A stretch of 46,927 bases of DNA from Acidimicrobiia bacterium (GCA_009837815.1 VXSV01000086.1:1-46927), one strand, 5' to 3'. Counted from the first letter of the stretch, positions 17,691-26,882 are shown. Made by a program: numbers and translations. The notes: a model not told the origin generated them from the sequence alone.

Positions 17691-19715
17691 CTACCCCGGG
17701 TAGAGGTCGAAGACGTTGTCTCTGGTTACCGGCGAGACGGAGGGGATGAGCCGTTCGGGAACGGTCTTGCCCTCGATCAGGTCCACGATGGCGGGCACCA
17801 GGTAGGTGCCGTAGCGCTCGGGGAAGTAGGAGATGGTGGCCTTGAACACCGACTCGTCGTCGGAGCGCTGCCGCAGATCCACCAGCGCCTCGTCGGAGGC
17901 GCCCAGGCTGGCGGCGGCCGCGTGACCGAGGTAGCCGCTCTGCTCCAAGGCCAGTGCGCAGTCCACGCCGGGCTGGTCGCTGTGTCCGAAGCAGAGAACG
18001 TGTTTGGCGTCGGGATTGCCGGTCGCCCAGGTGGTCACGTTGGGGAGCGTGTCGGTCAGACCCTCGGTGGGGATGTCGTGGATGTTCTCGTCCGGGATGG
18101 CGAAGCTCTCTCTGACGCCGTCCCTGGCCCCGTCGGCGCGGGCCTTGTGGACGGGCACGTCCGGCGTCCACACCAAGAGCAAATGGGTGTCCTCGGCCGC
18201 CCAACCCTGCTCCTGGGCGAAGGCGGCCAGGTACCGCCCCGCTTCCAGAGCGGCGTTGTAGTTGTCGGGGCCGAACGCCACGCATCCGGGGTGGGGTCCG
18301 TCGTAGGAGACACAGGGGATCCCGGCGTCTTGGAAGATCCCGGCGATGAGTTCCTCGGTGCCGGCGATCCAGTTGGCGAAGATCACTCCGTCGACCTGTT
18401 GGGTGACCAGCAGGTTGGAGCACTCCACGGTCCGCTCCTGGTCGTAGGCGTTGTCGCAGTAGACGATCTCCACGCCCATCTCGGCGGCGACCGCGTTGAT
18501 GTTGTCGGTGACGCTGTCTGTGAACGGAATACCCGACAGGCCGTCGCCATAACCGATCCTGAACGCTCCGGAAGCTTCCCGAATAACGGCTTGGTACTCG
18601 TCCTCGTCACCCATGGCTGTTTCGTCCAACTCGCCTCCCGGATACAACTGCTCAACGTTGTCCCTGGTCACCGGCGAGACGGAGGGGATGAGCCGTTCGG
18701 GAACGGTTTTGCCCTCGATCAGGTCCACGATGGCGGGCACCAGGTACTGGCCGTAGCGCTCGGGGAAGTAGCTGATGGTGGCCTTGAACACCGACTCGTC
18801 GTCCGAGCGGCCCCTCAGGTCCACCAGGGCTTCGTCGGAGGCGCCCAGGCTGGCGGCGGCGGCGTTCCCCAGGAAGCCACTCTGCTCCAAGGCCAGTGCG
18901 CAGTCCACGCCGGGCTGGTCGCTGTGTCCGAAGCAGAGAACGTGTTTGGCGTCGGGATTGCCGGTCGCCCAGGTGGTCACGTTGGGGAGCGTGTCGGTCA
19001 GACCCTCGGTGGGGATGTCGTGGATGTTCTCGTCCGGGATGGCGAAGCTCTCTCTGACGCCGTCCCTGGCCCCGTCGGCGCGGGCCTTGTGGACGGGCAC
19101 GTCCGGCGTCCACACCAAGAGCAAATGGGTGTCCTCGGCCGCCCAACCCTGCTCCTGGGCGAAGGCGGCCAGGTACCGCCCCGCTTCCAGAGCGGCGTTG
19201 TAGTTGTCGGGGCCGAACGCCACGCATCCGGGGTGGGGTCCGTCGTAGGAGACACAGGGGATCCCGGCGTCTTGGAAGATCCCGGCGATGAGTTCCTCGG
19301 TGCCGGCGATCCAGTTGGCGAAGATCACTCCGTCGACCTGTTGGGTGACCAGCAGGTTGGAGCACTCCACGGTCCGCTCCTGGTCGTAGGCGTTGTCGCA
19401 GTAGACGATCTCCACGCCCATCTCGGCGGCGACCGCGTTGATGTTGTCGGTGACGCTGTCTGTGAACGGAATACCCGACAGGCCGTCGCCATAACCGATC
19501 TTCCACGGCTGCTCGGCCGGGCGGATCATGGCCTCGTAGGGACCGCCGGGTTCCTCGGGTTCTTCCTCGGGAACCTCTTCCGGGGCCTCCTCAACGGGGG
19601 CGGCCGTGGTGGCGGGGGCGGCGGTCGTGGCGGGCGCCGCCTCTTCCTCGTCTTCCCCGCAGGCAGCCACCAGCAGGGCGATGATCGCAATTCCAAGTAT
19701 CAGCTTGCGTGACAT
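17691..19715 (-). CDS. Sugar-type ABC transporter substrate-binding lipoprotein with two tandem domains, second system
   Basis: About 674 residues from ATG 19715 with AAAGG 8-12 nt upstream. A lipoprotein signal peptide ends LLVAAC, followed by an acidic Pro/Ala/Thr linker. Two type-I periplasmic binding domains follow, each starting at IGYGDGLSGIPF and ending near PVTRDNV. They are joined by a bridging segment rich in Asp and Glu. The duplication period is 942 bp (314 codons). 621 bp are identical between copies, while the C-terminal part of each domain carries scattered changes. This looks like a true duplication partly homogenised by gene conversion. The domain sequence is unrelated in detail to that of the protein at 6657. 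The 147 bp upstream of the start hold no gene; I see no clear consensus promoter there. Confidence 0.88.
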   Translation of the reverse strand: MSRKLILGIAIIALLVAACGEDEEEAAPATTAAPATTAAPVEEAPEEVPEEEPEEPGGPYEAMIRPAEQPWKIGYGDGLSGIPFTDSVTDNINAVAAEMGVEIVYCDNAYDQERTVECSNLLVTQQVDGVIFANWIAGTEELIAGIFQDAGIPCVSYDGPHPGCVAFGPDNYNAALEAGRYLAAFAQEQGWAAEDTHLLLVWTPDVPVHKARADGARDGVRESFAIPDENIHDIPTEGLTDTLPNVTTWATGNPDAKHVLCFGHSDQPGVDCALALEQSGFLGNAAAASLGASDEALVDLRGRSDDESVFKATISYFPERYGQYLVPAIVDLIEGKTVPERLIPSVSPVTRDNVEQLYPGGELDETAMGDEDEYQAVIREASGAFRIGYGDGLSGIPFTDSVTDNINAVAAEMGVEIVYCDNAYDQERTVECSNLLVTQQVDGVIFANWIAGTEELIAGIFQDAGIPCVSYDGPHPGCVAFGPDNYNAALEAGRYLAAFAQEQGWAAEDTHLLLVWTPDVPVHKARADGARDGVRESFAIPDENIHDIPTEGLTDTLPNVTTWATGNPDAKHVLCFGHSDQPGVDCALALEQSGYLGHAAAASLGASDEALVDLRQRSDDESVFKATISYFPERYGTYLVPAIVDLIEGKTVPERLIPSVSPVTRDNVFDLYPG
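17938..18558 (-). repeat. Direct repeat, copy A (621 bp identical core)
   Basis: Identical by eye to 18880-19500, with a period of 942 bp. It encodes the N-terminal two thirds of the second binding domain. Beyond its lower edge (17703-17937) the similarity to 18645-18879 continues, but with scattered substitutions. Confidence 0.9.
18880..19500 (-). repeat. Direct repeat, copy B (621 bp identical core)
   Basis: Partner of copy A, encoding the N-terminal two thirds of the first binding domain. The exact identity ends sharply on both sides, which suggests a conversion tract. Confidence 0.9.
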
Positions 19716-19862
19716 TCTCAGCCTTTCTCTGTAAAAGTTTGACGGTGACGAATTGATTTTCGCCAAACCGGGAAAGCAAAGCACCACCAATATGGCGGTA
19801 TACAAGCGGTCCCGGTCAGAAAAGTATCCTACCCCGGCTTGGCCCCGCCTGATCGGAAGGGG

Positions 19863-21176
19863 CTAGCAGTGATGGGCTCCCATTGGCCGCGAGACGCCTT
19901 TGGCGTAGGCGATCAGGCTCCCGTTGACGGGGTCTTCAGGGTGGAAAGCCCCGGGCTCCAATGCAGCCACGTCGACAAGTTGCCCGGCCCGGAACACCTC
20001 CCGCACCCGCCGGATGTCATCTATCTCCGAGACGGGGTTTCCCTCGACCAAGAGAAGATCGGCCGACTTTCCTTCCTCGAGAGTCCCCGTTAGATGGTCG
20101 ATACCCAGCCTGCGGCTCGCTTCCCGGGTGGCCGCAGTGAGCACCTGAGCCGGCGTGAGTCCCGAAGTTGTCAACATCGCCAGTTCATCGTGGAGGCTGA
20201 ATCCGGGGATCAGGTAGGGCCAGGGCGCGTCGGTACCGACGACAATGGGTACGCCGGCTTGATAGAACCGCGGAACCGTCTTCCGGATCTCTGCCACCGC
20301 CGCCATCCGACCTCGGGATCCTTCCGGGTCATGGCGGTGGGGAAAGGCGTCCCAGCTCTCTTTGATCTCATCGGGCACCCACCGCAGCCGCGGGTCGGGC
20401 CGGGATACGAAGTGGCTGAGCCGAGCCAGGCGGTCCCAAACGATCACGGTGGGGCACAGCGCCGTGTCGGCTTCGATCAGTCCTGTGGTCACTTCCCGCA
20501 GATCCACCAGATGGGAACCGTCCAGGGGATGGATGATCCCGCTGAGGTGCTGAAGTTCGGCCACCCCGGCCCGGGCGGCTTCCAACGCGTCCACTTTTCC
20601 CAGATGGGCCACTACCGGCACCCCGGCTCGCCTGCCCGCCACCACGGCCGCCTTGACCTGTTCCAGGTCGAGATGAACGTAGAGCTTGATCTCGTCGACC
20701 CCGGCCTCGGCAAGCCTATCCACCGTTGCAGCCACTGCTGTCGGGTCTTCGTGGCCTTCTCCGAGCAGCGGCCAATTGACATGTGAGCCATCCAGCACCG
20801 GGCCGCAGCAGCGCACCCGGGGAGTGGGCCGGGGATCGGCGTCCAGGCGAGACCTCAATCCCAGTATCCACTCGAGATTGTTGCCGATGTCCCGCACCGT
20901 GGTCACCCCGGCGGCCAGCAGGGCGGGAACCATCCACGAAGCCATGTGAACGTGGGCGTCGATCAGGCCCGGCATGAGGGTGCAACCCGGGAACCGCACA
21001 CGGTCCAAATCCCCCGGGAGCGTCTTTAGATCTGTCAAACCTTCTATCCTGCCCGCCGAAATCAGCAAGGCCTTGCCGGGTTGCGTGTCGGAGTCCGGAG
21101 GATTCCATACCCGATCCGGTACCAGCGCCAACCGGGGTCGTTGACCGGGCGGGAGGGGTTGAGATGGGGTATTCAC
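19863..21176 (-). CDS. Metal-dependent amidohydrolase (imidazolonepropionase/prolidase-like)
   Basis: A 437-residue TIM-barrel amidohydrolase from GTG 21176. The metal ligands of the superfamily are visible: H75 and H77 in DAHVH, the likely carboxylated K164, H191, H210 and catalytic D316 in GTDAPWP. Small beta-sandwich pieces at both ends (MPGLIDAH and the C-terminal GKSADLLLVEGNP) complete the family layout. Related proteins hydrolyse C-N bonds in rings or Xaa-Pro and N-acyl compounds. It lies upstream of, and in the same direction as, the second duplicated transporter, so it may process its substrate. Confidence 0.88.
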   Translation of the reverse strand: MNTPSQPLPPGQRPRLALVPDRVWNPPDSDTQPGKALLISAGRIEGLTDLKTLPGDLDRVRFPGCTLMPGLIDAHVHMASWMVPALLAAGVTTVRDIGNNLEWILGLRSRLDADPRPTPRVRCCGPVLDGSHVNWPLLGEGHEDPTAVAATVDRLAEAGVDEIKLYVHLDLEQVKAAVVAGRRAGVPVVAHLGKVDALEAARAGVAELQHLSGIIHPLDGSHLVDLREVTTGLIEADTALCPTVIVWDRLARLSHFVSRPDPRLRWVPDEIKESWDAFPHRHDPEGSRGRMAAVAEIRKTVPRFYQAGVPIVVGTDAPWPYLIPGFSLHDELAMLTTSGLTPAQVLTAATREASRRLGIDHLTGTLEEGKSADLLLVEGNPVSEIDDIRRVREVFRAGQLVDVAALEPGAFHPEDPVNGSLIAYAKGVSRPMGAHHC

Positions 21177-21244
21177 AGAGGGCAGTCGGGTCGGCGGCGA
21201 GATTTACCCTACCGGAGTCTGAACGGCGTGGTCCCTGGTCGCCC

Positions 21245-21259
21245 TAGCCTCTGGAGACA
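21245..21259 (+). promoter_or_regulatory. Probable leaderless promoter -10 box
   Basis: TAGCCT (21245-21250) fits the actinobacterial TANNNT -10 pattern and lies 9 nt before ATG 21260. Transcription would start at or next to the start codon. The flanking CCTAGCCTCT is repeated with the same 9-nt spacing before the gene at 36725. Confidence 0.4.
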
Positions 21260-22366
21260 ATGACAGAGCGAGCAGATTCTTCGGACCGTGCACCTCTGAG
21301 GGTGGCGGTGGTCGGCGCCGGGTGGTGGGCGGTGGAAAATCACCTTCCGGTGTTCGCATCCCGGCCCGATGTGGAGATACGGGCCGTGTGTCGGAAGGGA
21401 GCGGTCGAGGCCGAGCGGGTGGCGGAGCGGTTCGGTGTACCCATTGCCACAGAGGATCACGAACTCCTGCCGTGGGACGAACTGGATGCGGTGGCGGTCT
21501 CTTCGCCGCACAGTTTTCACCACACCCATGCCATGGCCGCCTTGGACCGGGGTCTGCATGTGCTGTGCGAGAAGCCGTTGGCGATAACCGCCGCCGATGC
21601 CTTCGAGATGGTGAGGAGGGCCGCGGACCAGGAGGTGGTCCTCCTGGTGCCCCATGGATGGCAGTTCCTCCCCCAGGCGGTGGCGGCCCGCGACTGGATA
21701 AGAGGAGGGCGAATCGGCCGTCTGGAGCATGTCGTCGCTCAGATGGCCTCTCCGGCGCGGGGGCTGTTCTCCGGCGAGGAGGACTCTATCCCCGGCGCCG
21801 AGAGCCCGCCGGAACCTTCTACCTGGGTGGGGGAGGACGGCGGGTACGCCTACGGGCAGTTGAGCCACCTGTATTCGCTGGTCTTCTGGCTAACCGGCCT
21901 CATTCCCGCCGATGCAATGGGCGCTGTGTCTCCAGGACCGGCGGGAAGCGATCTGTATGACGCCTTTTTGACCACCACTCGGCAGGGTCCGCTGGTGTCG
22001 GTCTCCGGTGGGGCCGGAGTTCCGACCTCCCAGCGTCACCACATGGAGGTGCGGGTATTCGGCGCCGAAGGTGCGGTGATAGTCGATCTGGAGCGGGACC
22101 GTATAGAGATAGTCCGCCAGGACGGGGATGATTACTCGTTCCCGTTGATGAGAGGCGCCGCCATCTATCCTGGGACCTTGCCGGTTCACGCCTTCTGCGA
22201 CCTGGCTCTAGGGTATCCGGATGCGGTCAACCATGGCGATCCGGTCGCTTCCGCCCTGGGGATTGCGGCGATCGAAGCTGCCCTTCTCTCTGCGCGGACC
22301 CGCCGCGCGGAGGCGGTATCTCCTGCGGTGATCGAAGCCGAGGCTTGGGGACTCAAGCTGGACTAG
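21260..22366 (+). CDS. Gfo/Idh/MocA family oxidoreductase
   Basis: A 368-residue NAD(P)-dependent dehydrogenase. The Rossmann motif VVGAGWWAVENH is at residues 16-27 and the EKPL catalytic loop lysine follows at about residue 100. A C-terminal alpha/beta domain completes the family layout. Such enzymes oxidise sugars, inositols or sugar acids. It is divergent from the amidohydrolase, and its 3' end overlaps the convergent isomerase gene by 14 bp. With the next genes it suggests a sugar or polyol degradation set. Confidence 0.9.
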   Translation: MTERADSSDRAPLRVAVVGAGWWAVENHLPVFASRPDVEIRAVCRKGAVEAERVAERFGVPIATEDHELLPWDELDAVAVSSPHSFHHTHAMAALDRGLHVLCEKPLAITAADAFEMVRRAADQEVVLLVPHGWQFLPQAVAARDWIRGGRIGRLEHVVAQMASPARGLFSGEEDSIPGAESPPEPSTWVGEDGGYAYGQLSHLYSLVFWLTGLIPADAMGAVSPGPAGSDLYDAFLTTTRQGPLVSVSGGAGVPTSQRHHMEVRVFGAEGAVIVDLERDRIEIVRQDGDDYSFPLMRGAAIYPGTLPVHAFCDLALGYPDAVNHGDPVASALGIAAIEAALLSARTRRAEAVSPAVIEAEAWGLKLD

Positions 22367-23213
22367 CCAGGGCCTCGCGGACCTGGTTGCGAACGTATAT
22401 GGTCTCGCACAGGTTGTCAACCCGGTCGCAGGCCCATTTCTGCATCCAGACGTACTCGGCGGCAATGAACCCGTCGTAGTCCATGGCAATCAACTTGCGC
22501 ACCAGTCGTTTGATGTCGATGGTTCCTTCATAAGAGATGGCCTGCATCACCCCGTCGGCGGCTTGCCGGACCTGGTGGTGCCTGGAAATGGGCAAGAGCA
22601 TCTCGATGCGTTCCTGGGAGATTCCCTGATAGATGAAATGCGCGAGGTCGAGACAGACTTTCAACCCCGGTACCTCCGCCACGAATTGAGCTGTCACTTC
22701 AGGAGTCTCGGTTATGGAGCCGATGTGCGGCTCGAATCCAAGTTCCAGACCGGCCTCCTCGGCTACCTGTACCCTCCAGGCCAGTTCCTCTGTTGCCAGA
22801 CCCCAGTCCCGATCGGTACGGCTGTCCTCGAAGGGGCAGCCCGGCAGGATGGTGAGCCCCGGAGACTCCAGCACCAAGGTGAACTCGATGAACCGGCGGA
22901 AGTCATCTCGGGCTTGGCGGCGGACCTCGGCCGAGGGATTGTTGGGCGCCGCCGACTGAACATCGAAGACAGGTCTGAAGTCGGTGATCACGATGGGAAA
23001 GACGTCAGCCACTACTAACCCGGCGTCGTCGGTCATGGCCTTGATCCGCCGGCCGGCGCCGGTGGGGTCGGCTATGACGTCCTCGGCGGAGTTGTTGGGG
23101 TTTCCCGAGAACACGGCTACGTCCACCGCATCGAATTCCAACCCCTTGATCAGGGCGAGGTTCACGTCGTACGGCAGGAGCGGGAAGGAATAATCGGCGC
23201 ACGAAAGCCGCAT
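22353..23213 (-). CDS. Sugar phosphate isomerase/epimerase family protein (xylose isomerase-like TIM barrel)
   Basis: About 286 residues from ATG 23213, which has AAAGGA upstream; the frame extends to 23297 without support. The AP_endonuc_2/xylose-isomerase-like barrel is recognisable from GFEPHIGS (metal-binding Glu and His), VCLDLAHF and the terminal GFIAAEYVWM segment. The family includes IolE, IolI, hydroxypyruvate isomerase and tagatose epimerases. It is divergent from the isomerase-like gene at 23270 across only 56 bp, which probably holds the promoters of both. Confidence 0.83.
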   Translation of the reverse strand: MRLSCADYSFPLLPYDVNLALIKGLEFDAVDVAVFSGNPNNSAEDVIADPTGAGRRIKAMTDDAGLVVADVFPIVITDFRPVFDVQSAAPNNPSAEVRRQARDDFRRFIEFTLVLESPGLTILPGCPFEDSRTDRDWGLATEELAWRVQVAEEAGLELGFEPHIGSITETPEVTAQFVAEVPGLKVCLDLAHFIYQGISQERIEMLLPISRHHQVRQAADGVMQAISYEGTIDIKRLVRKLIAMDYDGFIAAEYVWMQKWACDRVDNLCETIYVRNQVREALASPA

Positions 23214-23269
23214 GGCGGTCGTTCCTTTCGTCGGCGGGATGTGGTCTGTTATTAAAGTTAGGCCAACCG

Positions 23270-24688
23270 ATGAGCCGCCCCTCTCCAGACCGCCCACCCC
23301 GCATCGGACAACTGTCCGTTTACTTCGGGCTGTTCGACGAGGCGATGCCCCCCGAGTTCCGCCGGGACCGGGAGGCTTTGGCTCATCGATTCACCGAGTT
23401 CCTCTCGGCCGGAGGGGATGTCGTGTATCCCGGTGTGGTGGACTCCGAGGAGGCCGGGCGCCGGGCAAACCGGGTATTCGCTGCCGAAGAAGTCGAGGTG
23501 GTGGTCTTCGTTCCCGCCATGGCCGCTCCCCCCAGCTACGGCTGGGAGGCGATCTCGGGGTTGGACGTCCCGGTGATCTCGGTGGCCGCCCAGGAACTGA
23601 CTTCCATACCCGACGTGTACACCACCGAGGAGGGGACCCAGCGGAGCACCCTGGTGGGTCTGGTGATGTTCACCAACGTCATGGCCAGGGAAGGAAGACC
23701 CATGGTGACCCTGGTAGGTCGATTGGAGTCGGCGGAATTCGCGGCTGAGGTGGCGGAGACAGTCCGGGCGGCGGCCTTGGCAAACCGACTCAAGGGTTCG
23801 CGGGTGGGAGCGATCGGAGCTCCGATCGGGGGGTATCTGGATGTTGAGGCCACCCCCGACGAGGTGGCTCGACTGGGTCTGCAGATGGTGTCTATTTCGA
23901 GGGAGGAACTGAACACCGCCTTTGCAGAAGCCTCGGCGGAGGGCGTGAAAGGACTTGCCGACGGTCTGCGGGACAGGTTTGAGACGAGTCGAACGTCCGA
24001 TGAGATCCTTCACCGTTCGGCCCGGCTGGCCCTGGCCCTCCAGGACATCTGCCAACGGAACGGCCTGGCGGGCGGGACGGTGAACTGTCATGGGGACATG
24101 TTCCGCTGGAATCCCGAAGTAGGCATCACCGCCTGTCTCGGGGTTACATGTCTAACCGAGGCGGGAACGCCGCTTTCCTGCACCGGCGACCTTCCGGCCG
24201 GCATCGCCCTGGTAATCGGGAAGGCGGTGGCGGGCGGTTCCCTGTACTGCGAGGTCTACGGGGTCGACTTCGAAGGGGATTGGGTGCTTTTGGCCAACGG
24301 CGGCGAGAGCGATGTGTCGATGGCCGATCCGACCCGCCCCATCACCCTCCTGCCCGAGGACCACTACATGGGGGTGGGCGGCCCCGGCACCGCGATCGTG
24401 TTCTCCCTGCCCACCGGACCCGCCACCCTGCTCAGCATGTCTCCGATTGCGGGCGCCGAGGGGGGCTGGGCGCTGGTGGTGGGTGAGGGTGAGATCATCG
24501 GCTCGCGGCACGAGGCGATCGAGGGACCGAACGGGATGTTCCGCTTCTCCTCGGGTCCGGCCCCCGAGGCCTTCCAGCGGTTCTGCAACGCCGGCGCCAC
24601 CCACCACAGCGTGCTGACTCCCGGCCATAACCTCCGGACGCTTCAACTGATGGCGGAGTGGATGGGCTTCGAGGTCCGGGCGGTCTGA
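23270..24688 (+). CDS. L-fucose/L-arabinose isomerase family protein
   Basis: 472 residues resembling the L-fucose and L-arabinose isomerase family. The N-terminal domain carries FVPAMAAPPSYGWEAISGLDVPVI. The central part has VNCHGDMFRWNPEVGITACLGVT, and a late segment ends THHSVLTPGH, providing the His ligand expected near the C-terminus. These enzymes interconvert aldoses and ketoses using Mn2+. Conservation of all catalytic residues cannot be confirmed by eye, so isomerase activity is inferred. Neighbouring dehydrogenase and dehydratase genes support a sugar pathway. Confidence 0.72.
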   Translation: MSRPSPDRPPRIGQLSVYFGLFDEAMPPEFRRDREALAHRFTEFLSAGGDVVYPGVVDSEEAGRRANRVFAAEEVEVVVFVPAMAAPPSYGWEAISGLDVPVISVAAQELTSIPDVYTTEEGTQRSTLVGLVMFTNVMAREGRPMVTLVGRLESAEFAAEVAETVRAAALANRLKGSRVGAIGAPIGGYLDVEATPDEVARLGLQMVSISREELNTAFAEASAEGVKGLADGLRDRFETSRTSDEILHRSARLALALQDICQRNGLAGGTVNCHGDMFRWNPEVGITACLGVTCLTEAGTPLSCTGDLPAGIALVIGKAVAGGSLYCEVYGVDFEGDWVLLANGGESDVSMADPTRPITLLPEDHYMGVGGPGTAIVFSLPTGPATLLSMSPIAGAEGGWALVVGEGEIIGSRHEAIEGPNGMFRFSSGPAPEAFQRFCNAGATHHSVLTPGHNLRTLQLMAEWMGFEVRAV

Positions 24689-24829
24689 CCCTTACCTCGG
24701 CCCGGGGACTCTCCCCGCCAAATTAACTCTTTCTCCAACCCGAGCGCAGGAGGGTCTGTGCTCTACCATTACCCCATAGGGCTTTCCTTGCAGAACTAGG
24801 GGCTGAGTGGTCCCGGAACAGGAGAAGTG

Positions 24830-25954
24830 ATGCGCATAGCCAACGTAACTCCAATCTCGGTCGCCTACCCCGAGCCCAACGACTCGGGCGCTACCCGGCA
24901 TCTCACTTTTTGCCGGATCGAGACGACCGATGGGACGGTGGGCTGGGGAGAGGCCATCACCATGTGGCCGGAGGCGTGCCGAGCAACCGAGCAGATCATC
25001 TCAGGGATGGGGGAACTCATCCTGGGAAGGGACGTGGTCGACAACATCGCCATCTGGAGGCAGTTGCGCAAACACGCCTGGTGGTACGGATATCGCGGCG
25101 GGCTTTCTCACTTCGCCCTCTCGGCGATCGACCTGGCCCTTTGGGACCTGAAGGGAAAGGACCTCGGCCAATCCGTCCTCAAGATGCTGGGCGGCCCCGT
25201 CCGGGAGTCGCTGCCGGCCATTGCCAGCACCCACGCCTTCCTGACCATGGACGAAGAGATCGAAAAACACGGCCGGTGGGTGCAGGAGGACGGTTACCGG
25301 GGGGTGAAGATCGGATTGGGCAAGGCGGGGATAACCCGCTTGGGTTACGATGCCAACCGGGACATCGAATTCATGCGCCGCCTCCGGGAAGCGGTGGGTC
25401 CCGATGCCTGGATCATGCTCGACCGCGGGGTCAATTGCACCTGGGACCTGGAACGCGCCATCCGAACAATCCGCGCATGGGAGGAGTACGGATTGCGGTG
25501 GATGGAGGAGCCCTTCGAGCCCCGTGAGTACATCAATTACCAGAAACTCCGCGGCGCGGTGAACACCATGCTGGCGTGGGGAGAGCGAGAGTGGGACGCC
25601 GACGGCTACCGCGAGGTGATCGCCACCGGCGCCGCCGACGTGTTGGGAGTCGACCCCGGTCGCGTCGGGGGCATCACCGGATCCCTGCAGATCATCCGAC
25701 TGGTGGAACAAGCGGGAGTGTGGTTCAACGCCCACGCCTGGAGCGGGGCGCCTGTGACCGCGGCCAGCCTGGCGCTGTCGTTCAGCACCGACCGATGCCT
25801 GCTGTTCGAGTTCAAACCCATCGAGAACCCGATGCAACATGAACTGGTCACCAACCCCTTCGTCCATGATCGGGGCACCGTCGGCATCCCGCCGGAGCAA
25901 CCCGGTCTGGGCATCGACGTGCAGGAGAGCGTCCTCCAGAAGTACAAGTTGTGA
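24830..25954 (+). CDS. Mandelate racemase/muconate-lactonizing (enolase superfamily) enzyme, likely sugar-acid dehydratase
   Basis: About 374 residues. ATG 24830 is preferred over GTG 24827 because GGAGA ends only 1 nt before the GTG. The layout is an N-terminal capping domain and a modified TIM barrel. Metal ligands are the Asp in IMLDRGVNC, the Glu in EEPFEP and the Glu in GERE. VKIGLGK holds the Lys region of the second strand, and NAHAW a possible catalytic His. Most such proteins dehydrate aldonic or uronic acids. The 141-bp gap before it contains no gene and no strong promoter match. It is convergent with the peptide transporter, 48 bp away. Confidence 0.88.
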   Translation: MRIANVTPISVAYPEPNDSGATRHLTFCRIETTDGTVGWGEAITMWPEACRATEQIISGMGELILGRDVVDNIAIWRQLRKHAWWYGYRGGLSHFALSAIDLALWDLKGKDLGQSVLKMLGGPVRESLPAIASTHAFLTMDEEIEKHGRWVQEDGYRGVKIGLGKAGITRLGYDANRDIEFMRRLREAVGPDAWIMLDRGVNCTWDLERAIRTIRAWEEYGLRWMEEPFEPREYINYQKLRGAVNTMLAWGEREWDADGYREVIATGAADVLGVDPGRVGGITGSLQIIRLVEQAGVWFNAHAWSGAPVTAASLALSFSTDRCLLFEFKPIENPMQHELVTNPFVHDRGTVGIPPEQPGLGIDVQESVLQKYKL

Positions 25955-26002
25955 TCGTCGACCGCTCCGGGAATCTCTCCGTGGCCGGGAAGCCCCTGTC
26001 CT

Positions 26003-26860
26003 TTAACGGTCGGTGCGGTAGGGGTTGAGGAGGTCGGTGAGGGTGTCGCCCAGAAGGGTGAAGACCAGCACCGTTATGAATATGGCGCTTCCCGCTCCCA
26101 ACGCCAGGTACGGATTGGTGGAGACCAGGGTCTTTCCGGCCAGCAGCATGGCGCCCCAGGACGGGGCGGGAGGCTGAGCGCCCAGACCCAGGAAACTGAG
26201 GGCGGCTTCGGTTAGCACCGCGGTGGCGAAGGTGAGAGTGAACTGCACCAGGATGATCGAGGTCAGGTTGGGCAGGAGCGACCGCTGCATCAGATATACA
26301 TGACTGGCGCCCAAGGCTCTGCCCGCGGTGATGAATTCGCTCTCTTTGAGGGAGAGGGCCATTCCTCGCACCAGGCGGGCGAAGCGGGGGATCTGGACTA
26401 TCCCGATGGCGATGATGGTATTGCGCAGGTTGGTTCCCAGCACCGCCACCATGGCCATGGCCAGGATGATGGGGGGAAACGCCAGCAGTCCGTCGGTGGC
26501 GCGCATCATTATGGTGTCGGTGAGCTTCCCGAAGTACCCGCTGACAACGCCCATCGGAACCCCGAACACCACCGCGATGGCGGTGGAGGCAAAGCCCACG
26601 TACAGGGAGACTCGCGACCCGTGGATGAGACGGCTGAAGATGTCCCTTCCTATCGAGTCGGTGCCAAGCCAGAACTGTCCGGTAGGCAACTCGAAGGGAT
26701 AGGCGACCACTTCGGTGGCGCCGTAAGGCGCCAGGAGATCGGCGAACACCGCGGTCAGCACCAGCAGCGCCACCATGCTGAGGGTGAAGAGGTGGAGGGG
26801 ATTGCGGACGATCCTCCTCCAGATCTTGCGTCTCTCCGAGAACTGTGCGGCAGATGTCAT
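26003..26860 (-). CDS. Peptide/nickel-type ABC transporter permease (DppC/OppC family)
   Basis: A 285-residue membrane protein with six helices and the DppC N-terminal tail. FWLGTDSIGRDIFSRLIHG and the EAA coupling loop, EFITAGRALGASHVYLM, are typical. It is the last gene of a five-gene minus-strand operon, 22 bp after the DppB-type gene, and would pair with it to form the membrane channel. Confidence 0.94.
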   Translation of the reverse strand: MTSAAQFSERRKIWRRIVRNPLHLFTLSMVALLVLTAVFADLLAPYGATEVVAYPFELPTGQFWLGTDSIGRDIFSRLIHGSRVSLYVGFASTAIAVVFGVPMGVVSGYFGKLTDTIMMRATDGLLAFPPIILAMAMVAVLGTNLRNTIIAIGIVQIPRFARLVRGMALSLKESEFITAGRALGASHVYLMQRSLLPNLTSIILVQFTLTFATAVLTEAALSFLGLGAQPPAPSWGAMLLAGKTLVSTNPYLALGAGSAIFITVLVFTLLGDTLTDLLNPYRTDR

Positions 26861-26882
26861 ATCCGGGTTGGTCCTTGTGCGC

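Noticed and set aside
17448-19712. 754-codon plus-strand open frame opposite the second receptor gene
   Set aside because: The translation is a Gly/Val/His-rich antisense shadow that repeats with the receptor duplication; the minus strand has signal peptide, domains and operon context.
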